Positions 14,654-18,334 of a DNA stretch of 18,334 nt are shown here, one piece after another; positions within the stretch are counted from its first letter, which is position 1; every line of letters begins with the position of its first letter. The translations under genes were made by a program, and so were the position numbers. This DNA is from CAXXOK01 sp036759125 (GTDB lineage: Bacteria > Bacillota > Clostridia > Christensenellales > Aristaeellaceae), in contig DAIOVG010000034.1 in the NCBI GenBank assembly GCA_036759125.1, positions 1 to 18,334 of the forward strand, written 5' to 3'. The notes under the pieces were generated by a model. It had not been told where the DNA came from, searched no databases, and saw only the letters and a program-made list of their open reading frames with translations.

Positions 14654-15433
14654 ATGGATCCATATCTGGCGCAAAGCAGGCTGTATCAGCGCAGGAGAAC
14701 CAGTCTCCTGGGCGCGCTGCTTTCGCTTGCGCTGGCGCTGTGCCTGACGGCTTTGGGCATGGGCTATGCCGCCGGCGTGCATGTAACCGATTTGGATCGT
14801 TTCCGCGATGCGGCCGATACCGCGCTGGTGCAAACCAACATCATGTCGGCGGAGGACGCCGAACGCTTTGCGCAGGAAACCATCGGCTACCTGACGGGCA
14901 GGCGTGCCGCGTGGCTCACGGCCATCACCGTGGAAGGGCAGGTCACCCCGGTGCCGGAAGCGTTTTCCACACACATGGCTGAGGTCCAGCACTGGGTGAA
15001 GGCGTTCCGCTTCATGCTGCCGCTGATGATCGCCTGTGTGACGGCGCTTATCTTCCTCACAATTCTGGGCGCGGCGGCCATGCGGTCGCGCACGTTCTCC
15101 CCGCGCTTTTATTATCTGGGGGCGGTTATCCCCATCCTGATAGCGGGGTTTTTGTTCCTTTGGGCGCTGATTGATTTTGCAAGCTTCTGGGAAACGCTCC
15201 ACCGCATCGTCATCCCCGGCGGCATCTTCGCCGCGGACGAGCCGGTAATGCAGCTGTTCCCTGTAACCATGTTCCAGGGCTACATGATGCCCATCGGCCT
15301 GACCTTCCTGTATCTCCTGGCGGGCATCCTGCTGCTTCCCGCGATTTTAACTATGATCGACAGGCGGGTGCGCAGGCGGCGGCAGGAACGGCAGATGCAG
15401 GCCATGCCTTACGATCCCATGGAGTATCGATAA
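14654..15433 (+). CDS. TIGR01906/DUF1461 family integral membrane protein
   Basis: 259 residues. Four hydrophobic segments at about 18-40, 119-141, 153-174 and 215-235, with a basic C-terminal cytoplasmic tail (RRVRRRRQER). The first outer loop contains FSTHMAEVQHW (His107, Glu110, His113), the conserved H-x-x-E-V-x-H-like element typical of this family; the second outer loop carries FPVTMFQGYM. The molecular function of the family is unknown. GGGAG lies 5 nt before the ATG. It starts 21 bp after prfB and ends 2 bp before tsaD, so it is in the same transcript. No signal of horizontal origin is seen. Confidence 0.88.
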   Translation: MDPYLAQSRLYQRRRTSLLGALLSLALALCLTALGMGYAAGVHVTDLDRFRDAADTALVQTNIMSAEDAERFAQETIGYLTGRRAAWLTAITVEGQVTPVPEAFSTHMAEVQHWVKAFRFMLPLMIACVTALIFLTILGAAAMRSRTFSPRFYYLGAVIPILIAGFLFLWALIDFASFWETLHRIVIPGGIFAADEPVMQLFPVTMFQGYMMPIGLTFLYLLAGILLLPAILTMIDRRVRRRRQERQMQAMPYDPMEYR

Positions 15434-15435
15434 AC

Positions 15436-16440
15436 ATGAAACCCTATCGTATTTTATCGCTGGAGACCAGCTGTGATGAAACGGCCGCCGCCGTGGTGGA
15501 AGACGGCAGGCGGGTTTTGTCCAACGCGGTTTTTTCGCAGATTGATCTGCACACGGTGTACGGCGGCGTGGTACCGGAGATCGCCAGCCGCGCCCATGTG
15601 GACGCCTGCGACCGGATGATCGACCAGGCGCTGCGCGACGCGCACCTGAACCTATCGGAAATCGACGCGCTGGCCGTTACCTACGGGCCGGGGCTGGTGG
15701 GGGCGCTGCTGATCGGCGTCAACTGCATGAAGGGCCTGAGCTTTGCCACCGGCAAGAAGCTGATCCCTGTCAACCATATCGAAGGGCACGTCAGCGCGAA
15801 CTTCATCTCCCACCCGGAGTTGGAACCGCCGTTTGTTTGCCTGGTGGTGTCGGGCGGGCACAGCCATCTGGTGACCGTGAACGATTACGGCAGCTATACC
15901 CTGCTTGGCCAGACCGCCGACGACGCGGCCGGTGAGGCGTTTGATAAAGGTGCGCGGGTGCTGGGGCTCCCGTATCCCGGCGGCCCGCATCTCAGCAAGC
16001 TGGCCCAGGGCGGCGACCCGCACTTTCTGCCCCTGCCGCGGCCCAAGGCCGAAGGCAAGTACGATTTCAGCTTCTCAGGCCTCAAGACAGCGTTTATCAA
16101 CGCCTGCCACAATATGGAGCAAAAAGGGCAGGAGCTTCCCAGGGCCGATCTGGCCGCCTCCTACCAACAGGCGATTGTCGACAGCCTTTGCGACAAGGCC
16201 ATCCCGGCCGTGCTGGACAGCGGACTGCATACCCTGTGCCTTGCGGGCGGCGTCAGCGCCAACCGGCTTCTGCGTTCGCAAATGGCTGCGCTGGCCGAGG
16301 CCAACGGCATTACGCTCTATATGCCCGACATTGCCCTGTGTACCGATAACGCCGCGATGATCGCTTCGGCCGCCTATTACAGACGGGAAACAGCAGCCGC
16401 GCTGGACCTGAACGCGGTTCCTTCGCTTCCGCTGGTTTAA
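15436..16440 (+). CDS. tsaD: tRNA N6-adenosine threonylcarbamoyltransferase TsaD
   Basis: 334 residues, usual length. TsaD, with TsaB and TsaE, transfers the threonylcarbamoyl group from TC-AMP to A37 of tRNAs that read ANN codons (t6A). Motifs of the ASKHA/Kae1 fold: SLETSCDETAAAV at the N-terminus, YGGVVPEIASRAHVD, the metal site NHIEGH (His114, His118) with Asp304 in CTDNAAM, VVSGGHSHLV, TADDAAGEAFDKGARVLGLP, FSFSGLKTAF and LAGGVSANRLLR. All key residues are present. The ATG is 2 bp after the preceding stop; a GGAG lies about 11 nt upstream inside the previous gene, so translational coupling is likely. No T-tract terminator follows; a promoter for the next gene starts 19 bp downstream. Confidence 0.98.
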   Translation: MKPYRILSLETSCDETAAAVVEDGRRVLSNAVFSQIDLHTVYGGVVPEIASRAHVDACDRMIDQALRDAHLNLSEIDALAVTYGPGLVGALLIGVNCMKGLSFATGKKLIPVNHIEGHVSANFISHPELEPPFVCLVVSGGHSHLVTVNDYGSYTLLGQTADDAAGEAFDKGARVLGLPYPGGPHLSKLAQGGDPHFLPLPRPKAEGKYDFSFSGLKTAFINACHNMEQKGQELPRADLAASYQQAIVDSLCDKAIPAVLDSGLHTLCLAGGVSANRLLRSQMAALAEANGITLYMPDIALCTDNAAMIASAAYYRRETAAALDLNAVPSLPLV

Positions 16441-16458
16441 TATGTGAAGTCAGGTTTC

Positions 16459-16487
16459 TTGACGTGCTGTGAGCGGGATGATACAAT
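16459..16487 (+). promoter_or_regulatory. Promoter of the GntR-family regulator
   Basis: TTGACG (16459-16464), 17-bp spacer, TACAAT (16482-16487): each hexamer matches the sigma-A consensus at 5 of 6 bases. It lies about 50 bp before the ATG at 16539. Confidence 0.8.
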
Positions 16488-16538
16488 ACGAAAAACTAGT
16501 ATGCCGGTTGGAATGGTGCGGATGGGAAGAGGAACAGT

Positions 16539-17216
16539 ATGAACATTTCGGAACGATATGCGCGCGAAACGGCGCGGGATTACGCGCTGAGGATGCTCAA
16601 GCGCAACATTGCGTCCATGGATCTGGAACCCGGCGCTATGCTGAGCGAAAATGAAATTTCCGCCGCGATGGGCTTAAGCCGCACGCCGGTGCGCGAAGCG
16701 CTGATCGAGCTGGCCAAGATCCGCATCGTGGAGATTTTGCCCCAGCGCGGCAGCCGCATTGCGCTGATTGATTATGATTTCGTGGAAGAAAGCCGTTTCA
16801 TGCGCATGGTGTTTGAAAAGGCTATCTTCGAGCTTGCGTGCGATATGGCCGGGGAGCTAGACTTTTCTGTTGCGGAAGCCAACGTGAAGCTCCAGGAATT
16901 TTACTTTGCAAACGGCATGTTCGACAAGCTCTTTGAGCTTGACGACGAGTTCCACCGCGAATTTTTCCGCCTGACCAATAAGCTGCAGAGCTACCATATG
17001 CTGGAGAGCATGACCCTGCACTTTGACCGTGTCCGCAACCTGAGTCTGTTTGCCATCAAGGAGATTAAGATCGTCGAAGACCACCAGAAGCTTCTTGCCG
17101 CTGTTATGGCGGGCAACAAAGAGCAGGCCTCCGCGCTGATTATGAAGCACCTGAGCCGCTACAAGGTGGATAAGGACGAGATCTACTCCAAGTATCACCA
17201 GTACTTTACAAATTAA
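16539..17216 (+). CDS. GntR family transcriptional regulator, FadR/FCD subfamily
   Basis: 225 residues. The N-terminal winged helix spans about 10-78: LEPGAMLSENEISAAMGLSRTPVREALIELAK is the classic GntR recognition region (LSRTPVREAL), followed by the wing LPQRGSRIALI. Residues 85-210 form an all-helical FCD ligand domain. The usual metal-binding set is present: Asp135 and His139 (DDEFH), His182 (EDHQKLL) and His204 (MKHL). Such regulators usually bind organic acids and repress nearby catabolic genes, but no obvious target operon lies here; its target may be off the window or itself. GAGGAACAGT precedes the ATG. It has its own promoter and is followed by a perfect palindrome. Confidence 0.95.
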   Translation: MNISERYARETARDYALRMLKRNIASMDLEPGAMLSENEISAAMGLSRTPVREALIELAKIRIVEILPQRGSRIALIDYDFVEESRFMRMVFEKAIFELACDMAGELDFSVAEANVKLQEFYFANGMFDKLFELDDEFHREFFRLTNKLQSYHMLESMTLHFDRVRNLSLFAIKEIKIVEDHQKLLAAVMAGNKEQASALIMKHLSRYKVDKDEIYSKYHQYFTN

Positions 17217-17256
17217 ACGGGCGGGTTCGTCATGAACCGATTTTGGCTGATATACA

Positions 17257-17286
17257 CAACAGGATACGCGATCGCGTATCCTGTTG
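17257..17286. terminator. Perfect 30-bp palindrome between convergent genes
   Basis: CAACAGGATACGCGA is followed directly by its exact reverse complement, giving a 15-bp perfect stem with no spare loop bases. It lies between the ends of the regulator (17216) and the minus-strand acyltransferase (17320). On neither strand is there a strong T tract (plus strand continues CTTTGTACG). A bidirectional transcript end is the simplest reading. Confidence 0.55.
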
Positions 17287-17319
17287 CTTTGTACGAACGC
17301 TTTTTGCGCCTGCCGCAGG

Positions 17320-18334
17320 CTATGCCTTGGCCTGGAGCTTCTGCCAGGCTTTCTGCTCGTCTTCCACCATCGCCCCGATGCGGGTGTGCAGCGCGGTTAC
17401 AATGCGTTTGTTTTCATCGTTTACGGGCGCGCTGGGGTTGAAGGCGATTCCCTTGCCAAAGGTCAGCGTTTTTAGCTTTTTGGAGGCATATACGGGTACG
17501 AATACCGCCGCCTTATGCGCTTTTTTGTACAATGCGGGCGCGATCATCGCAAAGCCGGTATACAGCTCTCCGATGCCTTCCTCGGCGTAGCCCTTGTCGC
17601 CAGGCCCCAGGTTGTCGCCGCGCTCGGGGAAGAGCAGCAGGTTATCGCCTGCTTGCATGGCGTCAATCGTGATGCGGAAGGTTTTAATCAGCGAGCGGGG
17701 ATTGTTTCGGTACACGGGAATCGCGTCCAGGCTTTTGAATGCCCAAAGGAAAAAGCGGGCGAACATCCTCGTCAGCGGCATTTTCATAAACTCCGGGCAC
17801 CAGTCCTGCCGCACGGCGGTGTTCTGGTAAATATAGTCCACGATCTGGTCCCGGTCCATCATTTCCGAAATGCCCCAGGGGCGAAAGCTGATCGGCACAT
17901 GCAGCGTGGCGGCTACGGGCCCGTAGACCTCGCCGTGGTTGCACACCAGAATGATGGTGCCGTCCTCAAGCCCCTGCAGGTTTTCCTTGCCCAGCACCTT
18001 GTGGGGCATCAGGAACCGCAGGAAAAAGATGATGATCTTCAGTCCAAAGCGATTGGTATGCTTGCTGACCACCACGGAATCCAGCTGCTTTTTCAGCGCG
18101 GGGTTGTCCTCGTCTCTGAGTGTTAAAAAGCGTTTGAGCTTTTGAAAATGCCGGCTGTTAAGCGGAAAGCGCAGCGCGAGCGAAAACGCCGCAACGGTCA
18201 GCGCAAGCGGCGGCAGGATCATCAGCGGGCGAAAGCCGTTGAGAATCTTTGTAAATTCAATTTCTGCGATATTCACGCCAGCGGGCAGGGTCAGGGCGGC
18301 CAACAGCAGCAGGGCAAACAGCTGCCCCGCAAGG
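17320..18334 (-). CDS. PlsC-like acyltransferase with membrane N-terminus (5' end off window)
   Basis: The reading frame is open to the right edge, so the true start is outside; a TTG at 18301-18303 is not convincing because the frame continues upstream as a hydrophobic stretch (GQLFALLLLAALTLPAG). Visible parts: two hydrophobic segments, a basic linker, then a lysophospholipid/1-acylglycerol-3-phosphate acyltransferase-like domain: IILVCNHGEVYGP in the place of the NHxSxxD catalytic motif, SLDAIPVYRNN, LLLFPERGDN in the place of FPEGTRS, and AVFVPVYAS. The usual His-x4-Asp reads His-x4-Gly. Members of this superfamily acylate glycerolipids at the inner membrane face. Activity and substrate are uncertain because of the changed motif. 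The N-terminal part could be a transporter-like or other membrane domain fused to the enzyme. Confidence 0.82.
   Translation of the reverse strand, partial: LAGQLFALLLLAALTLPAGVNIAEIEFTKILNGFRPLMILPPLALTVAAFSLALRFPLNSRHFQKLKRFLTLRDEDNPALKKQLDSVVVSKHTNRFGLKIIIFFLRFLMPHKVLGKENLQGLEDGTIILVCNHGEVYGPVAATLHVPISFRPWGISEMMDRDQIVDYIYQNTAVRQDWCPEFMKMPLTRMFARFFLWAFKSLDAIPVYRNNPRSLIKTFRITIDAMQAGDNLLLFPERGDNLGPGDKGYAEEGIGELYTGFAMIAPALYKKAHKAAVFVPVYASKKLKTLTFGKGIAFNPSAPVNDENKRIVTALHTRIGAMVEDEQKAWQKLQAKA

Noticed and set aside
18301..18303. TTG as the start of the acyltransferase-like gene
   Set aside because: The frame stays open to the window edge and encodes more of the same hydrophobic segment, so the start lies outside.

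Overview
The window looks like chromosomal DNA from a GC-rich Gram-positive bacterium of the Bacillota, most likely Clostridia. This rests on the secA and prfB neighbourhood, a DUF1461/TIGR01906 membrane protein beside tsaD, several secreted proteins with simple MKK-type signal peptides, strong AGGAGG-like ribosome binding sites, and sigma-A-type promoters that often carry an extended -10 TGn. The placement is inferred from gene content, not from a search. No rRNA, tRNA, insertion sequence, phage gene or CRISPR array was seen.

Left part, 1-5000, all on the minus strand: a truncated secreted alkaline phosphatase with a Pho-box-like site upstream; a GNAT acetyltransferase with its own promoter and terminator; and a three-gene probable operon (read from 4848 down to 2270). 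That operon encodes a secreted protein with a cadherin-like domain, a small nitroreductase, and a larger paralogue of the first protein that adds two SH3-like domains. The two paralogues share a C-terminal domain of about 115 residues that I do not recognise.

Middle, 5000-9660: one plus-strand gene for a large GT-C-like membrane protein (5053-7335) converges on two minus-strand genes for exported proteins. One is a ferritin-like protein that seems to have lost its diiron ligands; the other is a PdaC-like polysaccharide deacetylase.

Right part, 9660-17216, on the plus strand: secA (TTG start, divergent from the deacetylase), then 440 bp of repeats with large nested hairpins, then a probable operon of GNAT acetyltransferase, prfB (RF2, without the programmed frameshift), a DUF1461 membrane protein and tsaD. 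A GntR/FCD regulator with its own promoter follows. A perfect 30-bp palindrome separates it from a minus-strand PlsC-like acyltransferase that runs off the right edge.

The functional theme is the cell envelope (phosphate scavenging, glycan transfer, peptidoglycan or glycan deacetylation, lipid acylation, Sec export) next to housekeeping translation genes. The least explained items are the duplicated secreted protein family around the nitroreductase and the structured repeat block that starts inside the secA stop region.
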